NCBI RefSeq assembly: GCF_006547145.1
Contig: NZ_CP041244.1
Coordinates: 4,588,001 to 4,652,000 of the forward strand
Direction: 5' to 3'
Length of the DNA: 64,000 nt
DNA from: Actinomadura sp. WMMA1423
Lineage (GTDB): Bacteria; Actinomycetota; Actinomycetes; Streptosporangiales; Streptosporangiaceae
Below, one piece after another: positions 9,280 through 18,320 of this stretch (position 1 is its first letter; each line of letters starts with the position of its first letter). Made by a program: the position numbers and the translations under genes. The notes beneath the pieces were generated by a model. That model was not told where the DNA came from. It saw only the letters and a program-made list of their open reading frames with translations, and did no database searches.

Positions 9280-10043
9280 GCCTCGCGCCCGTGCTGTTCA
9301 GCCTGTATCCCCGTCCCGTCCGCGTGCGGTGGGGCCCCGATCTGGAGGCCGAGATCCGGGACGCCGGCTGGCGCGGCCTGCCCGACACCCTGGCCGGTAT
9401 CGCCGGCCTGTGGCTGCACCCGGTCGTCTGGCCGGGCGCCTCGCCGCACCGGCGCAGGCTGCGGATGACGACGATGGCCGTGGCGGTCGCCCTCACCTGC
9501 TGGTTCGCCTCGCTCGCCACGGTCGAACTGGGTGGCCGGTCCGCGCGGGCGGCGGGGCACGGCCCGCTGATGTCGGCCGGGACGCTGCTGATCCTCGCGG
9601 GCCTGGCGCTCCTCGCCCCGCTCCCCGTCCTCCGCACGCTCGGGGCCACGTGCCGGATCGCCGTGGCCCGCCTCGCGGTACCGGCGGCGCTCGGGGCGGG
9701 CGTCGTCCTCGCCGTCCACGCGGGCGCCGCCAGCGAGCCGCCCGTGGTGCGGGCGCTCGTCGTCTCCTGCTGGTGGACGGCTCTGGCCCTGGGCGCCGTC
9801 CAGTCCTGCCGGACGATCGCCGCCGCCGGATCACAGGTCGTTCCGCCGAGGGCCGGCCGTCTTCGCGCGGGCACGGCCTTCCTGGCCGCGGGAGCGGCGT
9901 CCGACGCCGCCGCTCTTCTCGGCCTCCCGCCGAGCGCCGGGCACGACCCGGCGGCGACCGTGACCGGCCTCGCCCTCCTCGCCCCGCTGGCCGCCCTCGG
10001 CCTGGTCCTCCGCGACACCCGCCACCTCCCCGCCCACGAGTGA
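9276..10043 (+). CDS. Membrane protein co-transcribed with PadR
   Basis: A 255-residue protein with a short N-terminal cytoplasmic part (LFSLYPRPVRVRWGPDLEAE) and about six hydrophobic segments from residue 65 onward. The N-terminal YPxxxRxRWGxxLExE pattern is common in membrane partners encoded next to PadR regulators in actinomycetes. I cannot assign a transport or enzymatic role. The ATG is set by ATGA overlap with padR. By analogy such proteins act as membrane sensors or accessory parts of the divergent exporter; this is inference. Confidence 0.82.
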   Translation: MSLAPVLFSLYPRPVRVRWGPDLEAEIRDAGWRGLPDTLAGIAGLWLHPVVWPGASPHRRRLRMTTMAVAVALTCWFASLATVELGGRSARAAGHGPLMSAGTLLILAGLALLAPLPVLRTLGATCRIAVARLAVPAALGAGVVLAVHAGAASEPPVVRALVVSCWWTALALGAVQSCRTIAAAGSQVVPPRAGRLRAGTAFLAAGAASDAAALLGLPPSAGHDPAATVTGLALLAPLAALGLVLRDTRHLPAHE

Positions 10044-10161
10044 CATCCCGGTCGGACGGGCCGGATTTTCGCCAGGGCGATGATCCGTGGCGATGATTTC
10101 GGACGGTGGCGGAGGTCTCCAGTCGGACAGGACAGGTAGACCACCACCCAGGAGGGGCCAC

Positions 10162-10827
10162 ATGACCGAGGTGAAGCCGGAAGGCGGCGGGCAGACCAGG
10201 GCGGGCCTGTGGGCGCTCGTCCACGCCGAACGGGCGGCGCTGGCCGCCGACCTCGCCGACCTGCCCGAGCCCCGGTGGGCGACACCGTCGCTGTGCGCCG
10301 GGTTGTCGGTGCGCGAGGTCCTCGCGCACCTCACCGCGGCGGCGAACCTCGGGCCGGCGCGATGGCTGGCGGGCGTGATCCGCTGCCGCTTCGACTTCGA
10401 CAAGCAGGTGGTGATGCGGCTGAACGAGCAGTTGGGCTCGTCCCCGGCCGAGACCCTGGACAGGTTCGGACGCGCCGTCACCAGCACCGTCAAGCCGCCG
10501 CTGCCGATCATGGCGATGCTCGGCGAGACGGTGGTCCACGGCGAGGACATCCGGCGCCCGCTCGGCATCCGCCGGGAGTACCCGATCGCGACGCTCACCC
10601 CGCTCGCGGAGTACTACCGGGGCTCCGACCAGGTCGTCCTGGCCAAGGGCCGGATCGAGGGGCTGCGGCTCGCCGCGACCGACGGGCCCTTCGCGACCGG
10701 CGCCGGGCCCCTGGTGTCCGGCTCCACACTGGCATTGATCATGGCCATGACGGGACGCGCGGACTACTGTGACGAGCTCGACGGGGACGGTGTCGCGACC
10801 CTGCGCGAACGCGGCGCGAAGGGGTGA
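10162..10827 (+). CDS. DinB/maleylpyruvate-isomerase-like (TIGR03083-type) protein
   Basis: A 221-residue four-helix-bundle protein of the mycothiol-dependent maleylpyruvate isomerase N-terminal/DinB superfamily. Evidence: LWALVHAERAALAADL and SLCAGLSVREVLAHLTAA (first metal His), then ETVVHGEDIRRPL, which places a second His and an acidic residue in the usual metal position. Many such proteins are thiol transferases using mycothiol; the substrate is unknown. The ATG at 10162 follows AGGAGGGG. It stands alone between the PadR unit and a methyltransferase transcribed in the same direction. Confidence 0.83.
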   Translation: MTEVKPEGGGQTRAGLWALVHAERAALAADLADLPEPRWATPSLCAGLSVREVLAHLTAAANLGPARWLAGVIRCRFDFDKQVVMRLNEQLGSSPAETLDRFGRAVTSTVKPPLPIMAMLGETVVHGEDIRRPLGIRREYPIATLTPLAEYYRGSDQVVLAKGRIEGLRLAATDGPFATGAGPLVSGSTLALIMAMTGRADYCDELDGDGVATLRERGAKG

Positions 10828-10884
10828 CGGGCCGGACCGTCGGCTCCTCGGCGGTCCGGGTGAGCGGAGCCGTAGGGTTGGAGG

Positions 10885-11607
10885 GTGTTTTCGGAGCGAG
10901 GGCCGTCCCTGCGGGAGCTGGCGGTGCAGGCGCTGTCGTCGGTGGAGCGCGGGTACGACCTGCTCGCCCCCAAGTTCGACCACACGCCCTTCCGCACGCC
11001 CGACAGGGTTCTGGACGCCACCGCCGACGCGCTGCGGCCGTTCGGCCCGTTCGGGCAGGGGCTGGACGTGTGCTGCGGGACCGGCGCGGGCATGCGGGTG
11101 CTCGGCCCCCTGTGCGAGGGGCGCACCACCGGGGTCGACTTCAGCTCGGGGATGCTCGCGCAGGCGCGGCAAGCGCATCCGGACGCCGCCTGGGTACGCG
11201 CCGACGTACGGGACCTGCCCTTCGGTGAGGCCTTCGACCTCGCGGTCACGTTCGGCGCGCTCGGGCACCTGCTCCCCGGCGACCGGCCCGCGCTGTTCGC
11301 CGGGGTCTACCGCGCGCTGCGGCCCGGCCGCCTGTTCGCCTTCCCGGTCGGGGCGCCGCCGCCCGTCGCGTCCCGCCTGTACTGGGCGCTGCTCGGGTTC
11401 GACGCGGTCATGCGGGTCCGGAACGCCGTCTGGCGTCCCCCGTTCGTCATGTACTACCGGACGTGTCCGCTGCACGCGCTCCGCCGCGACCTCGCGGCGG
11501 CCGGATTCGACGTCACGACCGCTCCCCTGACGGCCCTGGGCGTGCGGGAGGACGGCAGCCCGCGGGGGCGGCTCGTCCTGGCGCGCAGACCCGGATCGCG
11601 GGACTGA
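10885..11607 (+). CDS. Class I SAM-dependent methyltransferase
   Basis: A 240-residue Rossmann methyltransferase. SAM motif I is LDVCCGTGAGM (near residue 53), followed by GVDFSSGMLAQAR (motif II) and ADVRDLPFGEAFDLAVTFGALGH (motif III/IV), a UbiE/BioC-like arrangement. The GTG start is directly preceded by GGAGG with no spacer, which argues for leaderless initiation or a slightly different start. The acceptor substrate is unknown. It converges on the MFS gene with only 9 nt between stops. Confidence 0.86.
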   Translation: MFSERGPSLRELAVQALSSVERGYDLLAPKFDHTPFRTPDRVLDATADALRPFGPFGQGLDVCCGTGAGMRVLGPLCEGRTTGVDFSSGMLAQARQAHPDAAWVRADVRDLPFGEAFDLAVTFGALGHLLPGDRPALFAGVYRALRPGRLFAFPVGAPPPVASRLYWALLGFDAVMRVRNAVWRPPFVMYYRTCPLHALRRDLAAAGFDVTTAPLTALGVREDGSPRGRLVLARRPGSRD

Positions 11608-11616
11608 CCCCCGCGC

Positions 11617-12870
11617 TCACCCCGGCTGGGACGGGAGGTCTCGGCGGCGGCGCAGGGGACCCGCCAGGAGGATCAGCCCCGTGAAGGCCAGGCCGCCCGT
11701 GGTGATCCACATGGCCTGGCGGACGCCCAGGGCGGTGCCCACGGCCCCGCCAAGGAGCGCGCCGAGGGGGATGGTGCCGTAGCTGACCAGTTGCATGGTC
11801 ACGGTGATCCGTCCGAGCAGGGCACGGGGGGCGTAGGCCTGGCGGAAGCTGCCCTTGAGGACGTTGCCCGCCGCGACACCCGCGGCGATGACGAACCCGC
11901 CCGCGACGGCCGTCAGCAGTCCCGCCCCCTTCGTGGTGAGGGGGATCAGCAGGCCGAACGGGGCCGCGCCGATCTCGGCGGCGAGCATGGTGCGGGCCGA
12001 TCCGAAGCGGCGGGACGGCACGGGGACCGCGGCCGCGCCGAGGACGGCGCCCAGGCTCGTCGCGGCGGCGAGGACCCCCACCATGCCAGGGGCGACCCCG
12101 ACCTCGCGGACCAGGAACACGACCAGGATCGACTGGTATCCGAACAGGCAGATGTTGCTGGCGGCCGAGAACAGGGTCAGTACCCGGAGATAGGGGTCAC
12201 GGGCCACGAACCGGAGGCCCTCGGCGATCTCCTGGCGCAGCGTCCCGCTCCGGACGCGGTCGGGGCGGGCCTCGCGGGTCCGGATCGTCAGGAGGCACAG
12301 GGCCGAGACGAGGTAGCTGACCGCGTCGAGAAGGAGGGCGTTCACCGCGCCCGCGAGCTGGGTGACCAGGCCTGCCACGCCAGGACCCCCGACCTGGGCC
12401 GCGGCCTCGGTCGCCTGCACCTTGGCGTTCCCTTCGGCCAGTTCGTCGCTGTCCAGCAGGGACGGGAGGTAGACCTGGTAGGCCGTCTGGAAGAACACGC
12501 CGGCACAGCCCGCGCCCAGCGCCACGGCCGACAGGTGGGCCATGGTCAGCCGGTCGAGCCAGGCGGCGGCCGGGACGCTGAGGAACAGCAGCAGGGCGGT
12601 CAGGTCGCAGGCGACCATCATCGGCCGGCGGGGAAGGCGGTCCACCCAGGCGCCCGCGGGAAGTCCCATGAGCAGCCAGGGCAGCCAGGTGGCGGCGGAG
12701 AGCAGCGCCACCCGCAGGGTGCTCGCGTCGAGGGAGGCGACCGCGACCAGCGGCAGCGCCACGCCGGTGACGCTGCTCCCGAGCCTGCCGGTGGCCTGCC
12801 CCGTCCAGAGCAGCCGGAAGTCGCGGCGCCGGGCGCGGGGACCGCCGCGCGCCGGGGCGATGACGGTCAC
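11617..12870 (-). CDS. MFS transporter (macrolide-efflux-type)
   Basis: A 417-residue 12-segment permease of the MFS_3/enterobactin- and macrolide-exporter type. It begins ARRRDFRLLWTGQATGRLGSSVTGVALPLVA; the loop 2-3 motif is LMGLPAGAWVDRLPRRPMM. It probably exports small hydrophobic compounds by proton antiport. The GTG at 12870 overlaps the ArsR-type regulator stop (GTGA), so both are one transcript controlled from the operator at 13472-13493. Confidence 0.9.
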   Translation of the reverse strand: MTVIAPARGGPRARRRDFRLLWTGQATGRLGSSVTGVALPLVAVASLDASTLRVALLSAATWLPWLLMGLPAGAWVDRLPRRPMMVACDLTALLLFLSVPAAAWLDRLTMAHLSAVALGAGCAGVFFQTAYQVYLPSLLDSDELAEGNAKVQATEAAAQVGGPGVAGLVTQLAGAVNALLLDAVSYLVSALCLLTIRTREARPDRVRSGTLRQEIAEGLRFVARDPYLRVLTLFSAASNICLFGYQSILVVFLVREVGVAPGMVGVLAAATSLGAVLGAAAVPVPSRRFGSARTMLAAEIGAAPFGLLIPLTTKGAGLLTAVAGGFVIAAGVAAGNVLKGSFRQAYAPRALLGRITVTMQLVSYGTIPLGALLGGAVGTALGVRQAMWITTGGLAFTGLILLAGPLRRRRDLPSQPG

Positions 12871-13442
12871 GGTTCCGCCGGGACTCCGTGGGCGAAGAGG
12901 AAGACGGGCTCGCGGACCTGCCCGTCGTCGGGGACGTCCCGCCGCTCCCACCGTTCGAGCAGCGCGAGGAGCTCCCGCTCCAGTTCACCCAGCTCGGCGG
13001 GGGTCAGGTGCAGCCACTTGTCGACGGAGAAGGCCGCCCCGTTCCACGCCCCCCGCTGCTCCCGGACGGCGTGCCACGCGCGGACCAGCCCGATCTGGCG
13101 GTCGAGGCCGAGCGAGACCGCGGCGCCCGCCACCGCCTGGCGGGACGGGTCGTCGTCGAAGTCCCCCGTGAGCCAGCGGAGTTCCGGCACGGCCGGCCGC
13201 CACCAGCGTTCGCGGCGGTCCCTGGCGAGTTCCGGCGCCTCGACGACCAGGCCCGCCGCGGCGAGCACCTTCACATGGTGGCTGATGTTGGCGACGGCCT
13301 GGCCGGTCCGCTCGGCGAGGGCGCTGGCGGTGGACGGGCCGTAGACCTTGAGCACGTCCATGAGTCGGCGGCGGAGCGGATGCGACATCGCTGCCAGCAC
13401 CCGTGAATCGGTCACCCTGGGCACATCGTCGGAGTTGTCCAC
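12867..13442 (-). CDS. ArsR-like winged-helix regulator
   Basis: A 191-residue regulator. Residues 15-95 are the winged helix (MSHPLRRRLMDVLKVYGPS, ALAERTGQAVANISHHVKVL). The C-terminal half is a helical domain found in actinobacterial ArsR/HTH_20 proteins, with no cysteine metal-binding box, so metal sensing is unlikely. The GTG at 13442 is chosen because translation upstream runs through the operator; an ATG at 13496 is in frame but lies inside the palindrome. It represses, by inference, itself plus the MFS exporter, and possibly the divergent phospholipase-D-like gene. Confidence 0.86.
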   Translation of the reverse strand: MDNSDDVPRVTDSRVLAAMSHPLRRRLMDVLKVYGPSTASALAERTGQAVANISHHVKVLAAAGLVVEAPELARDRRERWWRPAVPELRWLTGDFDDDPSRQAVAGAAVSLGLDRQIGLVRAWHAVREQRGAWNGAAFSVDKWLHLTPAELGELERELLALLERWERRDVPDDGQVREPVFLFAHGVPAEP

Positions 13443-13471
13443 GCACCCAATCCTCACATGTGCAAGAACTC

Positions 13472-13493
13472 TTGTGCAATGTTCATTGCACAA
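13472..13493. promoter_or_regulatory. Perfect 10-bp inverted-repeat operator
   Basis: TTGTGCAATG (13472-13481) and CATTGCACAA (13484-13493) are exact reverse complements around TT. Related half-sites CATGTGCAAG and CTTGTGCATG flank it on both sides. It lies between the ArsR-like gene and the divergent PLD-like gene and is the likely site of the regulator. Confidence 0.75.
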
Positions 13494-13607
13494 CACCTCT
13501 TGTGCATGCGGTCGGCGGGTGGCCGATACCGATCACGTCGATGCCGGTCGAAGGCGGAGCAGGCGGGGAATGCTGTGGGGGAGGCGGTCGCGGGTTTGGG
13601 GGCGGTC

Positions 13608-14711
13608 ATGCCGGTTCGTGTGGGCGGGATCGAGTTGTTCGCGGGTCCGACGACGCTGGGCGGACCGGACGATCTCGACGCCGTGGTCCGGGAGTTCATC
13701 GGCGGGGCGCGGCGCACGCTGCGGATAGCGGTGCAGGAGCTGGACTCCCGCAGCATCGCGGACGCGATCCTGGCCGCGCGGGCGGCCGGGGTGCGGGTGC
13801 AGATCATCCTGGAGGGCGACTACCTGCGGGAGGAGCGGCCGCTCGCGGACCCGTGGACGGCGGCGGGCCCCAACGAGGAGAACCGGCTCATCTACGCGGC
13901 GCTGCTGCGCGCGGGGGTCGACCTCGTCACCGACCTGAACCCGGCGATCTTCCATCAGAAGTTCATCGTGCGCGACGACGGGGAGTCGACGGCGGCGGTG
14001 CTGACCGGGTCGGCGAACTTCACGCTCACCGACACCGGCACCAACCCGCCGGGGACGGGCAAGGGGGGCAAGGCGGGGAACAACCTCAACCACGTGGTCG
14101 TGCTGCGGGGGCAGCGGGCCGCGTCCCTCTACCTGGAGGAGTTCCTGCGGATGCGGTCCGGGACGTTCGGGGCCCTGCACGAGCGGGTCGAGGCCCGACC
14201 GGCGGAGTTCCAGCTGGGCCGGGTCCGGGTGAAGCCGCTGTTCGCGCCCCGGCACGGGCCCGAGATGGAGATCATGAAGCAGATGCTCAAGGCGTCGGCG
14301 AGCGTGGACTTCGCGATGTTCACCTTCGCCCGCTCGTCCGGCATCGACGACACCATGATCCGGCTCGCCCGTTCGCTGCGCATCCGCGGGGTCCTGGACC
14401 ACGGGCAGGGCGCCCAGGCATGGGCCGCGACCGAGCCGCTGAAGGCCGCCGGGGTGGAGCTGTTCGAGAACAGGCCCGGCACCGGGGTGCGGAAGGTGCA
14501 CCACAAGCTGATGGTCGTGGACGAGCGGCTGGTGATCGCCGGGAGCTTCAACTACACCGCGCCGGCGACGACGCTGAACGACGAGAACATCATCGTGCTG
14601 GGCGACCTGGAGGAGACCCGGGAGGACGCCGAGGCGGGCCAGCGGGCCGTCGCGGCCTACGCGCTCAAGGAGATCGAGCGCATCATCACCGAGCTCTCGC
14701 AGCCCGCATAG
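13608..14711 (+). CDS. Phospholipase D-like protein with two HKD motifs
   Basis: A 367-residue member of the PLD/cardiolipin-synthase superfamily. The first HxKx4D is HQKFIVRD (His116, Lys118, Asp123); the second is HHKLMVVD (His298, Lys300, Asp305), followed by GSFNYT. Both half-sites are intact, so the enzyme should be active on a phosphodiester, lipid or nucleic acid. No signal peptide is evident. The ATG at 13608 gives a start just before the first strand (VRVGGIELF). Upstream in-frame starts (13458, 13509) would run through the operator and give an Arg/Cys-rich leader, so they are less likely. Confidence 0.86.
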   Translation: MPVRVGGIELFAGPTTLGGPDDLDAVVREFIGGARRTLRIAVQELDSRSIADAILAARAAGVRVQIILEGDYLREERPLADPWTAAGPNEENRLIYAALLRAGVDLVTDLNPAIFHQKFIVRDDGESTAAVLTGSANFTLTDTGTNPPGTGKGGKAGNNLNHVVVLRGQRAASLYLEEFLRMRSGTFGALHERVEARPAEFQLGRVRVKPLFAPRHGPEMEIMKQMLKASASVDFAMFTFARSSGIDDTMIRLARSLRIRGVLDHGQGAQAWAATEPLKAAGVELFENRPGTGVRKVHHKLMVVDERLVIAGSFNYTAPATTLNDENIIVLGDLEETREDAEAGQRAVAAYALKEIERIITELSQPA

Positions 14712-14845
14712 GGGCTTGGTCATCCCGGGGCACACCCGTCCCAGATTTGCCTCAAGCGGCATTCAAATGCTTTGGCGCCTCGGTTCCCCATTAACCGACA
14801 AAGGGGATCTCTCAGCATGAACTTGTAGCTCGATCAGGAGGTCCC

Positions 14846-15271
14846 ATGACGACGAGAATGACCCATGGGGGTCGGACGACCTCGAGGCAGGACTACCAGA
14901 TCTCCGGATGGCTCGCCTTCGCGGGCATCCTCTCCATCGTGGTGGGGGCGTTCAACGTCATCGACGGTGTGGTGGCCCTGTTCAAGGACAACTACTACGT
15001 CGCCAACTCCGGCCAGCTCCTGGTGTTCGACTTCACCGCGTGGGGCTGGTACTGGCTCGTTCTCGGCGCCCTCCAGATCATCATCGGTTTCGGGGTCCTG
15101 GCAGGGCAGATGTGGGCGCGGGTGGTCGGCATCGTGTTCGCCTTCCTCGCCGCCCTCGGGCACCTGGCGTTCCTCGCCGCGTTCCCGATCTGGTCGGTCC
15201 TGACCATCGCGCTGTGCATCCTGATGATCTACGCGCTCATCGCCCCGGCCCCCGGCGCGAGAGGAGACTGA
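14846..15271 (+). CDS. Four-segment membrane protein (DUF7144-like)
   Basis: A 141-residue membrane protein with four hydrophobic segments near 22-45, 68-88, 93-113 and 115-135. GWLAFAGILSIVVGAFNVIDG and WGWYWLVLGALQIIIGFGVL are typical of the actinobacterial DUF7144 family. The function is unknown; relatives often sit in stress regulons. AGGAGG lies 7 nt before the ATG at 14846. The 134-nt spacer upstream contains a short ATG-AAC-TTG-TAG at 14818 with no clear role. Confidence 0.85.
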   Translation: MTTRMTHGGRTTSRQDYQISGWLAFAGILSIVVGAFNVIDGVVALFKDNYYVANSGQLLVFDFTAWGWYWLVLGALQIIIGFGVLAGQMWARVVGIVFAFLAALGHLAFLAAFPIWSVLTIALCILMIYALIAPAPGARGD

Positions 15272-15401
15272 CGCCCCCGCGGGGGCATCGGCGGCGGGCC
15301 CCCGGGGCCGTCGAGGCCGCGGCCCGGCCGGACGAGCCCGGGCCGCGCACGGGCATTGGCCGAGGGCGCCACCGGCGCCGGCCCCGCGGCGGTGGCGGCG
15401 G

Positions 15402-16784
15402 GTGAGGACCGCGCTGGCGGACCGGCTGGGAGGCCGCGGCCGGGCCCACGTCGTCGTCCTGATGGCCTGCGTCCTCGCGCTGAACGCGGCGGACGCCGGG
15501 GTGATCGGGGCGATCGTCCAGGAGCTGCGGCAGGCCCTGGGCGTCTCCAACACCGAGGTCGGGATCCTGACGGCGGCGCCGGCGGCGGTGGGCGCGGTCG
15601 CGACGGTGCCGGTGGGGCAGCTCACCGACCGGGTGCGGCGGGTGCCGCTGCTGGCGGGCAGCGTGGTGCTGTGGAGCCTCGCGATGGTCGTCGGAGGGCT
15701 GGCCGACTCCTTCGAGTCGCTGCTGGCGTCGCGGGTGGCGCTGGGCGCGGTGACGGCGACGGCGGGGCCCACGGTGGCGTCACTGATCGGCGACCTGTTC
15801 CCGCCGGAGGAGCGGGCCGCGACGTACGGGCGCGTCCTCGCGGGCGAACTGCTCGGCGTCGGGTTCGGGCTCCTCGCGGGCGGCAACATCGCCGCGTTCC
15901 TGAGCTGGCGGGTGTCGTTCTGGTTCGTCGCGGCGCTGGGCTTCGTCCTCGCCGCGCTGCTGTGGTGGATGCTGGCCGAGCCGGAGCGCGGCGCGCAGGC
16001 GCCCTCCGGCAGGCGGGAGGAGGAGCTCGCGCAGCGGCAGGTGCGCGAGGCGGGCGTGGAACCGGACCCGAGGAACGTCCTCACCTCCGACCCCGAGCGG
16101 CTGACTCTGCTCCAGGCGGCGCGGCACGTGCTCGCCATCCGGACGAACGTGATCATCATCCTGGCGTCCGCGGCCGGCTACTTCTTCTTCTCCGGACTGC
16201 GCACGTTCGGGATGGTCTTCATGCTGGAGCGGTACGCGGTCGGGCGGGGCGGGCTGTCGGCGTTCCTGCCGGTCGTGGGGCTGGCCGCGCTCGCCGGGGT
16301 GCTGGTCGGCGGGCGGCTGTCCGACCGGCTCCTGCGCGGCGGCGCGCTGAACGCGCGGGTCGACGTGCCGTGCGCGGCGTTCGCCGCGGCGGCGCTGCTG
16401 TTCCTTCCCGGCCTGCTCACCGAGCGGGCACTGATCGCGCTGCCGCTGTTCGCGCTCGCCGCCGCCGCGCTCGCCGCCGCGAACCCTCCGCTGGACGCGG
16501 TGCGGCTGGACGTCGTCCACTTCCGCCTGTGGGGGCGCGCGGAGGCCATCCGGACGATCGTGCGCATGTCGGGGGAGGCGGCGGCGCCGGTGCTGTTCGG
16601 CTGGCTGTCCGGGGTGCTCGGGGACGGCCGGGAGTCGGCGGTCGGCCTGGACCGGGTGTTCCTGCTGGCGCTGCTGCCGCTGCTGGCCAACGGCCTGCTG
16701 CTGCTCGGGGCTCGGCGCACCTATCCGCGGGACGTGGCGTCGGCCCTGGAGTCCGAACGCCGCTACGGCGGCGGCCGAAGCTGA
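15402..16784 (+). CDS. MFS transporter
   Basis: A 460-residue 12-segment major facilitator. Segment 1 is VLMACVLALNAADAGVIGAIV and the loop 2-3 motif is GQLTDRVRRVPLLAG. A long central loop (about residues 195-245, rich in Arg/Glu) separates the two bundles. The pattern resembles the spinster/phthalate-permease branch, but the substrate cannot be told. The GTG at 15402 is weakly supported; the preceding 130 nt are GC-rich with no clear ribosome site. It stands alone and faces the convergent S4 gene. Confidence 0.88.
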   Translation: MRTALADRLGGRGRAHVVVLMACVLALNAADAGVIGAIVQELRQALGVSNTEVGILTAAPAAVGAVATVPVGQLTDRVRRVPLLAGSVVLWSLAMVVGGLADSFESLLASRVALGAVTATAGPTVASLIGDLFPPEERAATYGRVLAGELLGVGFGLLAGGNIAAFLSWRVSFWFVAALGFVLAALLWWMLAEPERGAQAPSGRREEELAQRQVREAGVEPDPRNVLTSDPERLTLLQAARHVLAIRTNVIIILASAAGYFFFSGLRTFGMVFMLERYAVGRGGLSAFLPVVGLAALAGVLVGGRLSDRLLRGGALNARVDVPCAAFAAAALLFLPGLLTERALIALPLFALAAAALAAANPPLDAVRLDVVHFRLWGRAEAIRTIVRMSGEAAAPVLFGWLSGVLGDGRESAVGLDRVFLLALLPLLANGLLLLGARRTYPRDVASALESERRYGGGRS

Positions 16785-16846
16785 CGCCGCCCCTTCACCG
16801 CCTGCTCCTCATAGCCGGTCCTGCCCCCGAGCCGCCCGCTCATCCG

Positions 16847-17254
16847 TCATTCGTCGTCCTTCGGCGGTTCGTTCAGGACGCGGTAGCGGTCGAGGATGCG
16901 TTCGAGCTCGCGGCGGTCGCGCTTGGTGGGACGGCCGGCGCCGCGATCGCGGCGTCCGACCGGGATGAGCGCCTCGCGCGGCGGCGGGGGCGGGCTCTTG
17001 TCGACCAGGCACTCCTGGGCGACGGGCGCCCCGACCCGCTTGCGGACGATCTTCTGCACGACGACGATCCGCTCCCGCCCGTCGTGGCGGAGCCGGACGG
17101 TGTCGCCGGGCCTGACCACGGTGGACGGCTTGGCGCGCTCGTCGTTCACGCGGACATGGCCCGCCCGGCACGCCGTCGTCGCCATCGAGCGGGTCTTCAG
17201 CAGCCGCACGGACCAGATCCACAGATCGACCCGCACGGACCCCTCATCGCCCAT
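16847..17254 (-). CDS. S4-domain RNA-binding protein (HslR/Hsp15-like)
   Basis: A 135-residue protein with one S4 domain at residues 8-70: VDLWIWSVRLLKTRSMATTAC, then GHVRVNDERAKPSTVVRPGD. A basic tail (RPTKRDRRELERILDRY) follows. Hsp15 homologues rescue stalled 50S subunits carrying nascent chains after heat shock; many actinobacteria carry this short form. The ATG at 17254 is the first in frame; the GTG about seven codons later would also fit. It is followed on the same strand by no other gene. Confidence 0.88.
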   Translation of the reverse strand: MGDEGSVRVDLWIWSVRLLKTRSMATTACRAGHVRVNDERAKPSTVVRPGDTVRLRHDGRERIVVVQKIVRKRVGAPVAQECLVDKSPPPPPREALIPVGRRDRGAGRPTKRDRRELERILDRYRVLNEPPKDDE

Positions 17255-17350
17255 GCGTCCATGATGTCACTCCGGCCGTATTGTCACCTCGGCCTTTTCG
17301 TCCACCGGGCCCCTGCCGCCGCTCCCGCCGCCGCCGCTCCCGCCACGCGG

Positions 17351-18319
17351 TCACTTCGGCTCGGGGATGCGCTGCGCGCTGATCCACGCGTCGGCGCGCT
17401 CCCAGTTCTCGTAGAGCCAGCGGACGCGGGCGTCGCGGCCGCCGGGGATCTCCTCGGCGGGGACGCGCCACCAGCGGGCCTGGACGGGGGCGGTCAGGGG
17501 GACGCGCCGCCAGATGTCCCCGGCGGTGGCCATGTGGTCGAGCCCGCAGTGCGCGACGAACACCACGTCGGCGGTGGGGGCCGACTCGAGCGCGGCCAGC
17601 ACGCCGCCGGGGCGCGGCGGCATGACGTTGCGCATCGCGGCGGCGCGGGTCGCCTCGTCCGCGCGCTTCATCCGGGTCAGCCGGCGGATCGCGCGGCGGC
17701 GGCGCTCCGGCGAGAAGTTGCCGCCCTCCGGGAAGATCAGCAGCGCCTCGCGGTCGGCGAGGCCCTCGGCGAGCCGGCCCACGTCCTCGGCGGCGCCGCC
17801 CCCCGGAGCGACGAACACGTTGGGCACCCGGTTGGCGACGATGTCGATGCAGGGGTCGAACTGGAGCAGCGCCTTCATGACCACGCGGGGCCGCCGCCGG
17901 TACTCGCTCAGCAGGTGGTGGACGATCAGGAGCGCGTCGCCCGGTCCGGCGTGCCGGCTGAGCACGATGAGGGGGCGGTCGCCGCCGGAGCCGTCCCACG
18001 TCCCGTCCACCTCGATGCTCAGGCCGAGCCTGCGCTGTGCCGAGGCGTAGAGGGCGCCGACGTAGCGGCCGATGATGTCGTAGTGCCGGTCGTCGTGGGC
18101 GCGGCCGCGGATCCACAGCCATCCGCATTCGAGGACGGCGACCGTCTCGCGGGCCCCCCAGGTGAGGGTGAACCACAGCAGGCGCAGGGCGCGCTTGCGC
18201 TCGCGCCCGCCCAGGTACGCCACCACGTAGCCGATCGGGAAGAGCACGACGACCAGGAGGGTCAGGACGAACAGCAGGGGCGTGCACACCAGGCGGCGCA
18301 CGAAACGGGGTGGCAGCAT
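17351..18319 (-). CDS. Lysophospholipid acyltransferase (PlsC-like)
   Basis: A 322-residue membrane-bound acyltransferase. One strong segment is at residues 13-38. The catalytic block SRHAGPGDA gives His-x4-Asp, with Ser-Arg before the His instead of the usual Asn. IFPEGGNFS is motif III, binding glycerol-3-phosphate-type substrates. It likely acylates a lysophospholipid or related acceptor. The ATG at 18319 lies one nt after the patatin stop, so the pair forms one operon that could remodel phospholipid acyl chains (deacylation then reacylation). Confidence 0.88.
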   Translation of the reverse strand: MLPPRFVRRLVCTPLLFVLTLLVVVLFPIGYVVAYLGGRERKRALRLLWFTLTWGARETVAVLECGWLWIRGRAHDDRHYDIIGRYVGALYASAQRRLGLSIEVDGTWDGSGGDRPLIVLSRHAGPGDALLIVHHLLSEYRRRPRVVMKALLQFDPCIDIVANRVPNVFVAPGGGAAEDVGRLAEGLADREALLIFPEGGNFSPERRRRAIRRLTRMKRADEATRAAAMRNVMPPRPGGVLAALESAPTADVVFVAHCGLDHMATAGDIWRRVPLTAPVQARWWRVPAEEIPGGRDARVRWLYENWERADAWISAQRIPEPK

Positions 18320-18320
18320 C

